Positions 23,191-36,400 of a stretch of DNA of 64,000 nucleotides are shown piece by piece. The first letter of the stretch is position 1. Every line of letters starts with the position of its first letter. The notes beneath the pieces are model-generated. The model searched no databases. It was not told where the DNA came from and worked only from the letters and a program-made list of their open reading frames with translations. This DNA is from Thelonectria olida (taxonomy: Eukaryota; Ascomycota; Sordariomycetes; Hypocreales; Nectriaceae): assembly GCA_020736575.1 (NCBI GenBank), contig JAGPYM010000010.1, forward strand, positions 248,001-312,000, written 5' to 3'. The translations under genes and the position numbers were made by a program.

Positions 23191-25140
23191 TGTTCACTAA
23201 AGTGGCATTTCAGTACCCTAATCACTATTCCAGTTACTCTATCCGTTTAAACAATATTCCGAAACTTACCTTGAGCTCCGAGTGATTGGTGGCTCCAACC
23301 CTTTCGATATCACAATCACATCAGCTAGTAGATAGGCTCTGCCTGGTTCGGCTGAATTAAGTGGCTTGTCACATTCCAACACATCAATCGCTTTTCACCA
23401 CGAACGGCTCCGACCCGGATGCAGAATGACGCAAATGTCGTTTTGACAGAAGGGGTCGTGATGCGAGGGGGAAGCCGCGGCGAAATGTCACCATGTACAC
23501 GAAATGAAAACTGGGTGGGCGGGTTCCAAACGTGTGACAACGTTGGCTTCGAGGCGCTACGGCGCTTGGGTTCAAGGAACATACACTGGGAGCCCGCATG
23601 AATAGCAAGTCAAACGCCAATGGTTTTTAAGTGAGTGGTGACGCCGCATGTGTGATATACGATTCATCGTAGATATCATCCCGCTCCATCCGTCCGTATT
23701 TGAGCATCCTTGAAGCCTCTCCTCAAGAAATCTATCCGCGAGCCAGCCACCAACTGCTCATGATGTCTCAAAATTTTACTGCGATCGACATGTCATTTCA
23801 TTGGCGAGGTTGAGGAAGGGAGAAGGAGAAACGGGATCGCCGTCACTTCCGTCATTCCATGCCTTTGCCCTGAGGTGGACTTAAGGGTCCACCAAGAAGC
23901 GGGATCGGGACGAGCCTCCCTCAAACTAAACAGTTAACTAGGAGATTGCGGTTTGTTTGAACGAAAGTCTATTCAACGGCTATCACCAAGACGTAGTCAG
24001 TTAGGGTGCTCTCCCGTCCGTTTGATGTTAAACGCCTTCATTTCGGCTCACGTAGACTAATTGACTTGGGCTTGCCACAAGCGAGATACCTACTCGTAGT
24101 TTCTTCAGGGGTTTTCCGCTAAGCCTACATGCCGAACATCCTTTACTTCTTGTGCTTCTTGCACAATCAAGTTCAGCAGAGGTGCAATCGTGAGTAATAA
24201 GAGGCTTTTATACGCTCTGACGAGCCATGAGCGGGTCGGATCGCTTGCGCTTTCATACGAGTTCTGGCCGTGGACTCTTCCATAAACGACTCGATATCAT
24301 GTAACTGCAAAGGGAGGAACGGTCACGTTTCACGGCTTTCGACGTTGACCGGTGTTGACCGGAATGAGGTTAACTTCGGCGCCGGTCCGTCGGCTCGAAT
24401 TGTGGGTCTTTCTCCGGGTTGATCTCCGGTGACTTCCGTACAAGATTGTTGGGGAAGGAACGGGCCTTCTGAGATCGATCCATGTCTGACATCGTCACCT
24501 TGATTCAGACATGGGCTGGTTTCTCCCGTTCTTTCATGTCTGTGGAAGGTAGCCCTTGGTGACCCCAGCCACCCCTCCCTTTTCAGCAGAGTCAGTCCCT
24601 TGCCGAGGCATGTCATTTTAGGCACCGAGACATTGCGTCCGGGTGGCAGTTGTTGTTCTCGCTCGAAAGATGGGCCTTCCCTGCCCCCTTTCGTCTTCTG
24701 TCTTGAGAAACTCTGAAGTGGACTCAAACAATCGTCGATGTTAGTCTCCAAGGTGAATACAACCAACACTAGATGCGTCTCAGCCTCTCCGCTAATTGAG
24801 CCAAGATCTTTCCATGACTCGGATTGTGAACTCATGATAGAACGGAGTCATACAAGCTGACTACGCTCATGATGATTATTGCGAAGAAGCTGCGTGTTGG
24901 TGGAGTGGTCTTAGTTGGCCAACGGAGACTGGAATGTATGAATAAATACATGCCTTGGCGATTCATCTCAGAGATTTTAGTGACAGTTTATTTATACCTC
25001 AATCCACTATTACTCCGATAATGGTCTTGTCTTATCAGGTAGCGATCGAGTGAAGGTCAGCCAGAGAAAGCATCCTGAGATCTTCCTCCAGCTTTTCCTC
25101 ATCGCAAATTTCGAGCGAGTCCTTCTACCATGCTTCAGTC
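23191..25140. other. Intergenic, about 1.9 kb
   Basis: No gene that I can support. A 170-codon frame on the minus strand (24835-24323) has no family resemblance. Composition begins to drift to higher AT towards the right. Confidence 0.5.
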
Positions 25141-25458
25141 CTACATAATCCAATATGTTTTAAAAGTCTCGTTGAAGGTAGTCAGCCCAGGCTGAAATAG
25201 TTCTTGCGTCCGAGAATCAGAACGCTCCGCCAAGTAGTGATAAGCCGCATTAGCCTCCGCCATCGTCCAGCCAACTTCACTTAATATTGCCTCGGAGCGT
25301 TGTTTCGGCGTTCCCGTGTCAGCCATTGCCGTGATCCAGAACATGAGTGCTATCATTGCGTTAATCTCTGACCTCAAGGCGTCAGACCTTTTCATTATTT
25401 CCTTCCAAGCTAGTTTATCAACCAATTCGTACATGAATTCTCGTCTCGAGTCATCCAC
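25141..25458 (-). CDS. Small hypothetical protein, possibly the last exon of a larger gene
   Basis: A 105-residue frame with protein-like composition inside an otherwise poor region: MDDSRREFMYELVDKLAWKEIMKRSDALRSEI..., then a hydrophobic patch (AMIALMFWITAMA) and SEVGWTMAEANAAYHYLAERS. It looks largely helical. There is no recognised family and no clear upstream exon, though the frame could be joined to one. It could also be a relic. Confidence 0.33.
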   Translation of the reverse strand: MDDSRREFMYELVDKLAWKEIMKRSDALRSEINAMIALMFWITAMADTGTPKQRSEAILSEVGWTMAEANAAYHYLAERSDSRTQELFQPGLTTFNETFKTYWIM

Positions 25459-28400
25459 GTTAACGGTGAACTTCTAAGAAAGGCTGTGGGCACATTTCGT
25501 GATCGAATATTTGCCCGTCCCTACCGAGGTTTTGCTCTACGATTCTCACATGTAGCAACTCAATAGTTCTGCGGCTGAGGGGATGTTACGGAGAACTCAA
25601 GGTTCCACAGTCAGAAGGGCACTGTAAGTAGGTAGGTAGTAGCCTGCCTTGCCTAGCTAGAGAATGCATCCATCTCTGTCCCATTATTTGTTCTCAATCA
25701 AGTCATCATACCTCACGGCTATTATACCGTAGGTGCTGTGAATTGCCTCCCTGAAGGCTCCGTCCATGACAACTTCCCCGGTTACAACCCACGCCTGTAA
25801 CACAAGACATGCTACGAATTTAGCTTAGAGCCAAGCAATAAATTAGGAGAGCTTCCAAATAACTCGTAGTTAAGGGTGTCATTCCCATCACCGTCTTAAA
25901 AGAGTAACAAGTGAGGCAGATAACTAAAACGCGGAATGAGAGCATCTTTGGAGCTGGCACAACGAATACGGTCTATGTCTTGGTTTTTCGTATGGGTTTC
26001 TCGTGTGTTGAAGATTCATCTTAATAAGATACACCAGATTAATAGCATTCTCTTAAAGCGATGTATACTGGCATTTACCAACTCATAATCGTTTCATCCT
26101 CAAATCATTATCTGCAAGAACTCAGCTGTGTCTACTACTTTGGCTCCGTCTATGTAACATTCCTAGTAGATGATGAATTATCTGTTCTGAATCGATCAGT
26201 AGTAACACCCAATCGAAATACTGGGCTTCCAACTAGCTTGAAATAATGTGTCATAGTGAGGAGCAATCTCGAAACAATAGTCACACTCTTTTCTCCTAAC
26301 CCTTTGAATGAATGGTTGTTGACTTTCCACGGTCTTGTTTGGGACATTTTCAGCCCACGATGGGCGAAGTGCCATCAAAACGACGGGTTTAGTTGAGAGG
26401 AATAGCTCAATGGTTCAGTGGTTTTTAGTATCATTTTCTGCATTATTAAGAAAAGCCTGGTCTTGTGACTCGCAGAAACCTCCTGTGGACGACTTCGACT
26501 TGACTCTCAGGTTCATATTCGCTTTGAAGCCAGAGCAAGGTGCATCATATTTACAAACTACACCTTAGTCAAAAAAGTTCGTCACACTCCCTATTCATAA
26601 GCTATTTGGTGGAAGACTCGTGGAGTGACTAGTTAGAGCAAAGAAGTTCATTCTAAAGCGACGGGTTCACTTTGCACACGACAACACAGAGCAACAAGAT
26701 GTGAAAAGATCATGTTCGTTAAATTCGCAAAGGCGATATGGATATAGGGTATCTGATTATGTATTTAATGACGACGACGAAGGGTCAAGCCGATGGCTAC
26801 GAGCGTCGGTGGCTGATGGATCTGCCCCTTTTCACTTGATGGCCAACTACTCGCTGATAGTATCCACGGTATTTGAAGATTGATGGATCCGTTGCTCTGG
26901 GCTCCGTGGGAGTTCAGTTAAAGATATTCTCAAGGGCCAAGGTGACTTATATGTCTTTATATGAGAACTCTCTTCGTCCTCAGGCTGTTGCAGCCGGGAA
27001 TCGCATGCAGTCAAGTTCATCAGTTGTGGAGTTGCGAGCGCAGCAAAAATCGCCAAGTCGCTCACTTCGCCGCTACAATGCAGCAAACCATGGAGGAAGT
27101 AGCGAGACTAAATAAACGACGACAACAGGATCAACAGATGTCTCCGGTCTCTCCATGTAGCGTTAGATACTGACCTCAGCTCCCATTTTACTCAGTACCA
27201 GGAGTAGGACCCTTGCCGACTCTGGCTCCATGTAACTCAGTTAACTTCCCTGTGATGGGCTCAAACCACCCCAACCTCTCCCTGAGGTAGCCTCCCTCGA
27301 ATGACAATGTCCCTTGATCCGGGACTAAGACCCAAGATCTTCCATCCTGGAAGTGAGGTACAAAAAGCTGAGCCAGTGAGTGACTGGGTTAGGTCTAGGG
27401 TAGGTTGTTTCATTGGTAAATGGCAAACATGACATCCAACTACTCTTTTTATGGACTTTAAACATATAAGTCCAAGTTCTTTTATGTATCCGTTACTTGC
27501 GATTGAATGACTGAATTGCCGTTTCACTTTACAAAAGCTCGTGCACATCCACCGCAGTCCGGCATGTCAAGTTGCAGGATTTCTAGAAGAAATGGAAGGA
27601 TTTGGGCAACATTGCATCGCGTGCCCCTTACATGAACAACCAGGGCAGATCTCGGCGATATCCCATCACTTATATCTTGCCTTCATATAAACGCATCATT
27701 GGTCATTAGACATTCCACAGCAAGCCTTGTGAGCTTGCTGCATCTTCCACAACCTCGAAGCCCCCACAGTTCCCGCAGCCTCGTGTGTGGCGTTCTCATG
27801 GCTTGCTGACACAGAATCTGACACAGAGCCTTTTCGGTCCGACCGACCAGGGAGCGCCAATGAGAACTCAAGCAGGCGGAGATGGCTGGGGCTAGGGTGC
27901 GGTGGTGGGTGGGGAGTCAACAGGAAAACAGGGGCGGGCTGTGTAGCTTTCCTTTAGCCTGAAGCCCTTCTCCGCGCTTTGGTAAGGGGGTTGCGGTGGT
28001 AATGCGGAGAGACGAGATGAGCTGGAGGAAATGAAGATGATGCATGATCATGGGGTGTCGATGTGTCTTTGTTGCTGGAAGACTCCGACAGAGCATCGCG
28101 ATATCGACCGATGGCGTCGATGAGCCGTCTTCGCCTCACGACTCATGAGACTTGCCGCGCACACGACGGAAATGCACCAGTGTCTTCTCGAAGCTGAACT
28201 AAGCACGGCCAGCCCGGCAGCTACTGCACAATGATGCCGCCGTGGTCGCACACAAAGGAGCTCCCCAGACACTAGACAGAATTCTCTTTCACATGTATCT
28301 GCAAGTACACAGTGCACGACTTTTACTGGTGAAGACCGCCGTTTTCGTCTGTGAGATGACACTGTGTTTACGTTGTGCTAATTACCGGCCACTGCCCGAG

Positions 28401-28582
28401 CTTCACACAGACGGGCAATGATATGCAAAGCATGAACATCAACGATGTTTTGAACATGTTTCTTCTCAACAAGTCTAGTCTATCGGGTTCTATCTATTTC
28501 TTGGTATCTCAACAGAAAATGCAAGTACAATGAAAGATGGAAAAAAGGGATGAGTGAGGATTATGTAGTTTCACAGGTCAAG
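25459..28582. other. Gene-poor AT-richer block, 3.1 kb
   Basis: Stop-rich on all six frames between about 25.5 and 27.7 kb, with short AT-rich runs and TAGG repeats near 25630. I see no transposase, reverse transcriptase or terminal repeat that would name it as a transposon. The last kilobase is ordinary and belongs to the 3' side of the glycosyltransferase gene. Confidence 0.5.
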
Positions 28583-31511
28583 TCAAACCGCCGGATGTTC
28601 CACTTCGGTTCGCTCCCGTTGCTGTGTATCCTTTCGACACAATTTCCCAAACTCGGCCAAGATGAAGGGCACATTGACTGGCACTTTACCCGGGTTGTGC
28701 ACTAGATACTCGCCTTCTTGTCGTCGTGCACCCATGATCTGCTTTCTCACCTCAGACTTGGACAGTGAACGGATGCTTTGGTAGATGCCGTGGCCCGGAT
28801 ACGCAACGATGCCAACAGCCGCTATTGTAAGTGTGTTAGCTCTTCGCCTTCGAGTCCAAACCTATGCAATGGAAGATGTAGACTGTCAACCACGTACCTG
28901 AAACGGTCTTGCTCGTCATACCAAGCAACCCCTTGCCAACGCCCTTCGCAGCACCAAGCGCACCGCCCTCTCTCCCGCCCTTGTACGGCTGCACAACCAA
29001 GTCGGAGAAGCCCTCCGACATGCCTTTCACGAAGTTGTTGCCCGCAACGCGCGCGCCCGACTGCCAGTCCTGGATGGGCTCGTGGTCTGGCACCTGCTCG
29101 CCGTACAGTCGCGGCACCGCGCGGAACCCTTCCGTCACGGCCAGCGGGATGTCGACGTAGAAGCCCCGGCCGTACGACTTGAAGAAGCCACCGACGCCAG
29201 ATGCGGAGGCGGAGGCGATGGCGCCCGCCGTGCTGATGCAACCGCGGCCTCGTGCGCTGGCGCTGGGGCCTTGCGGCATGACGCCTGGGTGAAGACCGCT
29301 GGCTGCGAGTGCAGGATTGGGCATGGCTTCGCTTGGAAGGGCCTTGCGTTGTTGTGATTGTTTGTAGGCTTGGACGGGTTTCACGATAATGTCGGCTGCT
29401 GCGCGAGCCATGTCGTTCGTGGTGCCAGCCAAGGCCGATGCAGTTCCGCTGACAGGGTCCCATCGACGGTTGATGATGTGGATGCGCTTCGTCTCGTTAC
29501 TGAATCGTGTTAGCAAAGATGTTATGGAGTACCTATGTAGTGTTGCTGGCTGGTCGACTTACATGTGGATTCGTTTCTGGTCGATCTTAAGATGCTGAAA
29601 TAGCACGCTTGCTGCCAGCTTTGACAGCTTGATCTGCTTCTTCCCTCTCCTGCACGTCCATACTGCCGGCTGGTCCTCTAGGATATCGCATCGTAGGTTT
29701 TCAAGTGGGAGGTTGGCATGAAACGACTTCACAGCCGTTACGACACCATTCTCTCGCTTCATCCTTGCTGCCAACTCTCCTGCAGCATAGGCGGCCTCGG
29801 GAGTAAGACAAAACCGGATAGCTTCGGCGAGATTCTGCACGTCGAGCTCTTTCTGAGGAATAGGCCGTGGACCAGCCCCTGATTCTGCAACCATGTCTCC
29901 CCAGAACGGCTGGCTATTGTTGCATTAGCGCATCTGAGCAATATCTTGTGTGGTTGGGATATAACTCACTCTCCAAAGAAGGGCACAATAGTTGTCGGTC
30001 TTCCGTTTAAGAGCCCGCAAGCCGTAGTTCCCGCTCCGCCATGATGGATGACTGCCGTGACGTGGCCAAAAAGCCACTCATGCGGGCAATCTCCCAGGAA
30101 AAACACATTGTCGTCGTGTACGCCGCCGAGATTACTCCATCCCTTGGATATAATGGCGCGCACGCCCGTTTGGCGCACAGCCTCTACCAAAGTCTTTGTC
30201 ATTCGCTCCGGGTCGTCAATCACAATGCTCCCAAAGCCGATATAGATCGGAGGCGGACCTCGGGCCAGGAATTCTGCCAGATCTGATGGGGGTGTATATG
30301 TAGGGGGTTCTCGGAAAAAGAAGCCGCAGACATCTGGCAATAGTTAGCAGTGGACGTTAAGGGAGTGAGTTGTGTGTGGTGTCGCGAACCAATATACGAC
30401 GGCCAGTCTTTGGGTTTGCCCACTAGTGCAGGAGACCAGCAGTATGTAAAGGGAATCTTAAGCGTCTCAGCCAGAAGAGGACCTTCAGACATTGGGACGG
30501 GTTCTAGATTTATTGACTTTCGCCAGTCGTTGATGACATCTCCAAGTCTATAATCCAGAGTCAGCGATTGTTACGTCTTCGTCGAAATAAAGACCTTACC
30601 CTTGCCAGGTTAACCATTCAACAACGCTGTAAGAAACGTAGTTGGCCGTTTGCACATCCATGCCCGCCTTTTCTCCAAATTTGAGGTTCGCCAGGGGATG
30701 AGAAAATGCCTGGGTGCTCGTCCACGGCATTGTGAACATTAGATGAACTGGGATTCCCATGGCCTGCGCACAGTGCACATGAGCAAAGCTCGGCGGATTG
30801 GCGATGATGGCATCCGCCACGAACGGTGTTCCCGTGACTGGATCAGCCTCAAGACAAGACTTCCAGCACCCGCTGAGCATTTCAGCCACCATTTCCCGTT
30901 TCCTCTGGATGTCGCCGCCCCGAAGACTCTTCAAGCTGGGTATCAGCCCAGGGTTACGGACCATGTACGCCATGAGCTCCGAGGGGTTTCCACCGATGGG
31001 ATAGAACTCGAGCCCGGCATCGCGGACAAACTTGTCAAAGACATTGTGAGTTGCTAACCTCACGCGGTGGCCGTGCTTCTGGAGCTCGTTGCCCAGCGCG
31101 ACAAAGGGCTGGACGTCGCCGCGGCTGCCAACGACTTGGATGACAATATTGAGCTTGACCGGGAAGTGGCCGGCTGCTGAGGACTCTCCGCGCTTATCGA
31201 AATACTCGGGAGGAGGTTTTTCGGGAGTTGCCGGTTGGGAATTCTTGATATCGGGGATGAATTGTGAGAGTGTTCGACAGAACCTAGAGTTGAGGTCGAC
31301 GTCGATCCGGCCGTCGTCTGCATGCTCGGAATCGCATTAGTCTCGCAGCCAACGGAAGTGCTGTTCGGAAGAGCGGCACATTAGGTTTATTACCTCTCAC
31401 AGAAGTGGTGTTTCGGAGCAAATCGTTCCTGATAACTGATTCGTACGAAGGCAGATGGTCACCAGTCACGACCTCTGGCAAGTCGCTATAAGGCGACGAG
31501 GAGGACGCCAT
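28583..31511 (-). CDS. Sterol glucosyltransferase-like GT1/GT28-type enzyme with Vps13/Atg2-like tail
   Basis: Seven exons on the minus strand: 31511-31394, 31317-30600, 30547-30390, 30333-29970, 29913-29563, 29499-28898, 28821-28583, giving 849 residues. The GT-B glycosyltransferase core runs from about 95 to 530: [20 protein letters not shown] at 97-116 (nucleotide-sugar family N-terminal signature), [35 protein letters not shown], and the donor-binding HHGGAGTT at 428-435 with FFGDQPFWG after it. It lacks the PH/GRAM region of Atg26-type enzymes. The C-terminal ~250 residues hold [32 protein letters not shown], reminiscent of the C-terminal lipid-contact region of Vps13/Atg2; that resemblance is my inference. 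Likely transfers glucose from UDP-glucose to a sterol or other lipid. Divergent from the RTA1 gene. Confidence 0.88.
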
Positions 31512-32420
31512 GGTGTTAGGGTCGGGTTCGGGTTCGGTTACGCTTTTCTCAGAAATAGAACTTCACCGCCAGCAACAAGAAGCTTCGCAGGCAAGTGGAG
31601 GAAAATACCAAAATATTGCAGAAAGATGATCTCTTAATGTGATTGTCCACGTTTAAACGGAAGTGCGGCACGGCTGTATTTGAGGATGTGTGCTCATGAC
31701 GACAAAGGGTCGGTCATGTTCGCCAAGTCTGCAGCGTCAATCTGCCGAGTTAGAGGGAGGCTTGGCTCGAGACTGTCTCCCATTCCGTGAATACGCTTCG
31801 TAAAGCAGAATTAGATCTTTACCGCGGATAAGTTTCATGCGTAATGCAAAAGGGCTTGAAACAGGCAGATCTAACGCCGTTTCCATCGGCAACGCCGCGC
31901 GTTCGCGTATACCAAGCAGCATCGTATCAATCGTAAAGGGAGAATCTACGAATAGGCCTATAGTCGTCTGAATCAGGCGTCCCCTGGCTCCGCTCGTTGG
32001 CTGTGGCAGATTTGCAAAACGAGGGCGACGACTCAAATACGCGGAAGTAGAGTTTCAGTGGGGTTTCCATCATTTCATCGAGTTTTTTTAGCGCAAAGTC
32101 CCAATCCACTTTGAGGCGTTGCGCTTCAAAATTGGTGCAGCTTGGGAATACGATGCCCTTTACGCGTATAGAAAAATGCACTTCGTACCGGGCCATCGTC
32201 AGAGCGATGAACAGATGGAAGAGAAACCGAACAGGACAACGTCAGCTACATCGGAAAATGACTGCATATATAACTCTGCCAGCTTCCAGAATGTCTCCGC
32301 TTGATCAAACCAGTTCTTCTCTCACTTCTCTTCCTCACCTCGCCAGCGACGGACCTGGAGTTGCCATAGCCCTAACACGACCGACTCCTCCTGAATACCT
32401 ATACGAGCGCACTCAATACC
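31512..32420. promoter_or_regulatory. Divergent promoter region, glycosyltransferase / RTA1 protein
   Basis: About 0.9 kb between two diverging starts. A GGGTTCG triplication occurs near 31516-31538. TATATAA at 32267-32273 sits ~150 bases before the RTA1 start and is a plausible TATA box. A minus-strand frame at 32196-31737 was considered but has no support. Confidence 0.5.
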
Positions 32421-33430
32421 ATGGCCGGATACGTCTTCTACAACTACGACCCGTCGCTCCCTGCGGCATGCATCTTCGTCGGTGTTTTCGGTATCTCTGC
32501 TCTTATGCACATATACCAGATGGTCCGTCACCGAACATGGTACTTCATCCCGTTCCTGATCGGCTGTCTCTGTAAGTCCCAACTACCCGAGAGTTCCCTC
32601 TCAACACCGCCAGCTGACCACTTTGCTCTGCAGTCGAAGCAGTCGGTTACGTCGGACGAGCCCTATCCGCCAATGAAGCACCGGATTTTACGAAGAACCC
32701 ATACATCATCCAGTCAATCCTGTTGCTGCTTGGCCCTGCTCTGTTTGCCGCCTCCATCTACATGGTCCTCGGCCGAATCATCAACCTCCTCGAGGCCCAA
32801 CACTTGTCCATGATTAAGACAAGGTGGCTGACGGCGGTATTTGTCACCGGCGATGTGCTTTCCTTCTTCGCCCAGAGCGGCGGTGGTGGCATGCTCGCGA
32901 CAGCCAAGAGCTCAAGTGACGTGAAGAGGGGCGAGAACATCATCGTCGGCGGTCTGGGCATCCAGATCATCTTCTTTGGCATCTTCATGCTCGTCACCCT
33001 CATTTTCCACCTGCGCATCCGCAAGAACCCCACGACGCCATCCTACGAGCTGTCGGTGCCGTGGCGAAAGCTGCTTCACGTCCTGTACATCACCAGCTTC
33101 TTCATCCTGGTGCGATCTGTATTCCGTGTGGCCGAATACGTCCTAGGCAAGGATGGCGTGTTGCAGTCCAAGGAGTACTACCTCTACATCTTTGACGCGC
33201 TGCTAATGTCGCTTGTAAGCGTGCTATTCAACGTGTTCCATCCTAGTCGAGTCATCAACCGTGCGGCGGACGCGAAGCGCATCGCCAGCCTGGACGGATA
33301 CTTGATGGAGAGCCAGTTGGGCTCCCGTCACTCTCACTCCCATTCGCACTCCCACTCACACTCCCACTCCCACTCCCACTCACGACCTTCGCATTCAAGA
33401 TCCGAGTACAAGGGAGCGGCCGCTGTCTAA
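32421..33430 (+). CDS. RTA1-family seven-transmembrane protein with His-Ser repeat tail
   Basis: Two exons, 32421-32571 and 32634-33430 (62-nt intron), 315 residues. Seven hydrophobic helices are visible, starting at AACIFVGVFGISALMHIYQM and ending at YYLYIFDALLMSLVSVLFNV; the last is followed by the family's conserved F-x-P (NVFHPSRV). EAVGYVGR, QSGGGGM, and RSVFRVAEYVLG are RTA1-domain signatures. The family includes yeast Rta1, Rsb1 and related proteins linked to lipid flipping or export and stress or azole resistance at the plasma membrane; the activity of this member is unknown. The cytosolic tail carries nine consecutive His-Ser dipeptides (coded at about 33330-33384), unusual for the family and a possible metal-binding stretch. 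Confidence 0.9.
33330..33384 (+). repeat. In-frame CACTCC-type minisatellite coding His-Ser repeat
   Basis: Nine near-identical 6-base units (CACTCC/CACTCA/CATTCG variants) in tandem within the RTA1 gene. Synonymous third-position differences show that the peptide repeat is not just a fresh slippage product. Confidence 0.85.
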
Positions 33431-36400
33431 GGTGCTGGCGACGGGAAGGTGATGAGGGAAGACGAGAGTCATTGTTGGGGACTGGTATGAGAGCCATGTC
33501 GCTAAGCTCAAGCGCCAGAATGGGAGAACTCCAAGCTGAAAGTGGAGATGGAAAACCAAGCACAGAAGCATGTATTCGTATTTTATTCAACATTTGGCGT
33601 GTTTTCCTTTGTCAATAGTCCGAAACCCATTGCTTTGCGCATGGGAATTTTATTTGTCGCGTGGCAGATTTGCCGCCGGGAGGCGTCGGGAGTGAAACAT
33701 TTATTATTAGCAAATTGTGGAGGGTTGGAGGCTTTGTCTAAGAAGGCTAGAGAGGACGGAATGAGACAGAATAATGGTGTGAAGGGAGATATGCGCTTAG
33801 ATAGACATTTGCATTTACAATGTAACTTGATTAAGCGACTGAATCGTATTGTTTCAAGGTGAACTGAATATGGAGAATGAGACTGAAAGAGAAACGGTTC
33901 TGTGCCTGTCGGGGGAATTGTTGCATAGGGATGATCGTTAATGTTCTTGAAGTTATCGATGACCCGATGGTGAGGACTGGGTCGTGTGGCATGTGGATAG
34001 ATAGACCTGGGCAGTTTCCAACTATCAAAGCGATGACCAATGGCAAAGGAGAGAATGTACGATTAAATAGACTCTGAACCATGCCTAGTGAATGGATCGC
34101 GAGGTGATTGAGAGCAGTGTTTTAGGGCGGCGGCAGTTGACATGTCAGAGCGACTACTTGAAGCTATTTAGAGTCAAGAGAGGTTGGCCCGGACCATCAT
34201 GATCACTACCCCTACCTAGATCAAAAATACCTTAACTTAAAGAGGCGGGAAGACATTCCAAATCAAAGGAGATGTCATTATAACATAGCTATGCCATCAG
34301 TCTCAAATGCCACGAGTGGGGGATTCAGCCAAGTAGGGGAATCTCTTAGCCAATGCTTGAAGTAAAAACATTCTTAGAATAGTGCGTGTTTTCGCCTCTG
34401 TTGGTGGGTTGCAATCATGCCACGGCGTTGTTAAGACGGAAACATCGGATTGCGGTGAACAACGATGGCGATATGTGGATAGGTGTTGAGGTAGATGAGG
34501 TGATGATTATCAGAGAAGCCGGGCCGACAAAGGATGGAGTCTAGTCAGTATAAGTGGATGGACGTGTTGGCATTCTCTCGTCGGCAACGAATGCTAAGCG
34601 AAGTAGGCGCGGAGCCAACGACAAGAGGCATTTGCTGATCTGACAGTTTGAGGTCTGATTAGTGAGCTAGATGGGATGGATAGTGGCCAAGTGTTAAACT
34701 TGCATCGTACTCAACATGACAATACGAAATAGTGAGGTGAGGCTATCACAGTGGACGCCGGCCTCGTGGCGAAAGAAAAAATCTAGAAGCAAAATGACGA
34801 TGAGACAACAAGACGAGAAAAGAAGGAATGCTGCCAACTCACTAAGCAGAAAGTCAATGTCATGCCAAAACATAGAATCGAAAATGCCTCCATGATGTGA
34901 CTTCGCGGCAAGCCAATGAAGAAAAAAGACGGGAGCGACAAAAGGGAACACGGCACATCGGGCAGTTCCACGGTTTCAAGACCCACCCAGTCCTGGGTCC
35001 GGGGAACACCGGGGGCACCGTGCTTCTCTGCACTGTGCATTTCGTTCTGTCACCTGCCTCGGCTGGACACGAACACTTGTCGCCCTGGCCACAGGAGACG
35101 ATGGCCACAGGACCAATAATCGCATTGTCGCACGCGAGACGAGGCAGCACAGTGGAGGCGGACTTGATTCCGATGAACTGCTTGACTCCCTGGGCCTGAA
35201 TAATGACAGAATTATCATGCCCATCCCCTGAGGGCCCGGACGCCCACTAATTTCCAGATGCCCAATGGCTGCACTATCCGACCGCCGAAGGCACGCCAGC
35301 CAAATCGGGCTACTCACTGAGAGTTGGAGAAAATCCTGCTTCGAGCCCCAGAAACGGGAGGCCAAGACCGCTCGAGAGCCAAGGAGTTGCTCAGTGCTGT
35401 CCGTGCCCTGGACTGGTTGCCGCCCATGTTGTCAGTGGCTTTCGATTGAATTTTGTCTCTCGGTGCCTTAGGTTCACGGCAATGGCTGAGATGGATGACA
35501 GACACGGGCGGAGTCGCCCCCTTCGTAGGTTTGCACTGTGCCTCAAGCCTCGATGTGAGCGCAGATCCATCATCCTTGGGTGCATGTTGGCATCTCGTTT
35601 TGCAGGTCCCTTTGCTCTGTGTGCTGAGCCTTGGGTGAGAAGGAAGCCACTGTGCCACACACTGTTGGGATGCGACGTTACAGCGCAGTCAAAAGTCCGT
35701 CTAAATAGGGCCATTTCCAGCGTTTCTCCCTGGTCTGCCACTTTCAACCCCTGTCCGCTTCCAAACAATCACTGCACATAATAAACAGCGCGTCCGCCCT
35801 TTCAATGCAAACAGACAGACGGGACACGGCGGATTTTCCTCTCACAGGGCGAAGCGCATTTTGTGGAGGGACGCACAAGCTGGGGGCCGGGGATTCCCGT
35901 TGGATCGGACATTAGCACTGGCATCAATGCTGTGGCAATGCGCACCTTGTGCGACCACCAAGTCAGTAATCCATTGAACCGGCTGGAGGCTTCACCAGCT
36001 GGTGCGACCAGGACGCCACTGCACTTTCCGCCCGAGCTGGAAGGACTGGAAGCCAACTCGACGCCTCAAACAAAGGCCAGTGCCACGCTGCCTGGCTCCT
36101 TCCTGGAGAGCACTGGCCACGCCCTCCACTGCTCAAGCCCAGCCCCAACAGGTGTCCTGTTTTGGAACCTGAGAAAAGCCCATCGCACACTGTGTGCTGC
36201 TCGGCCTACTTCGTACTCCTTCTCGAATGCTGCACCACCTGAAGAGTCCTCAGCATTTCGGAGTACGTATGCGGATTTCTCTTCAAAGTGGCCTTTTCTA
36301 GGCGTCTTTCATTCCTTTCTCGTCAATGCAGTATTTCCGTCGTAAAGGCGAGGCAAGAATATCCACGAGGAAAGCCAAGCCACCAACTCAGATCGTCCAT

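Noticed and set aside
24323..24835. 170-codon open frame on the minus strand
   Set aside because: No family resemblance, no splice context, composition typical of chance frames in this intergenic stretch.
26390..26440. tRNA-like box A (TAGCTCAATGGTTCAGTGG)
   Set aside because: No matching GGTTCRANTCC box B at the expected distance and no acceptor stem pairing.
31516..31545. GGGTTCG triplication resembling telomeric repeats
   Set aside because: Unit is not TTAGGG and it lies in a promoter; ordinary short repeat.
35863..36345. 160-codon plus-strand frame upstream of the Zn2Cys6 regulator
   Set aside because: Lies in a GC-rich region with equally long frames on the other strand; no domain or splice logic.
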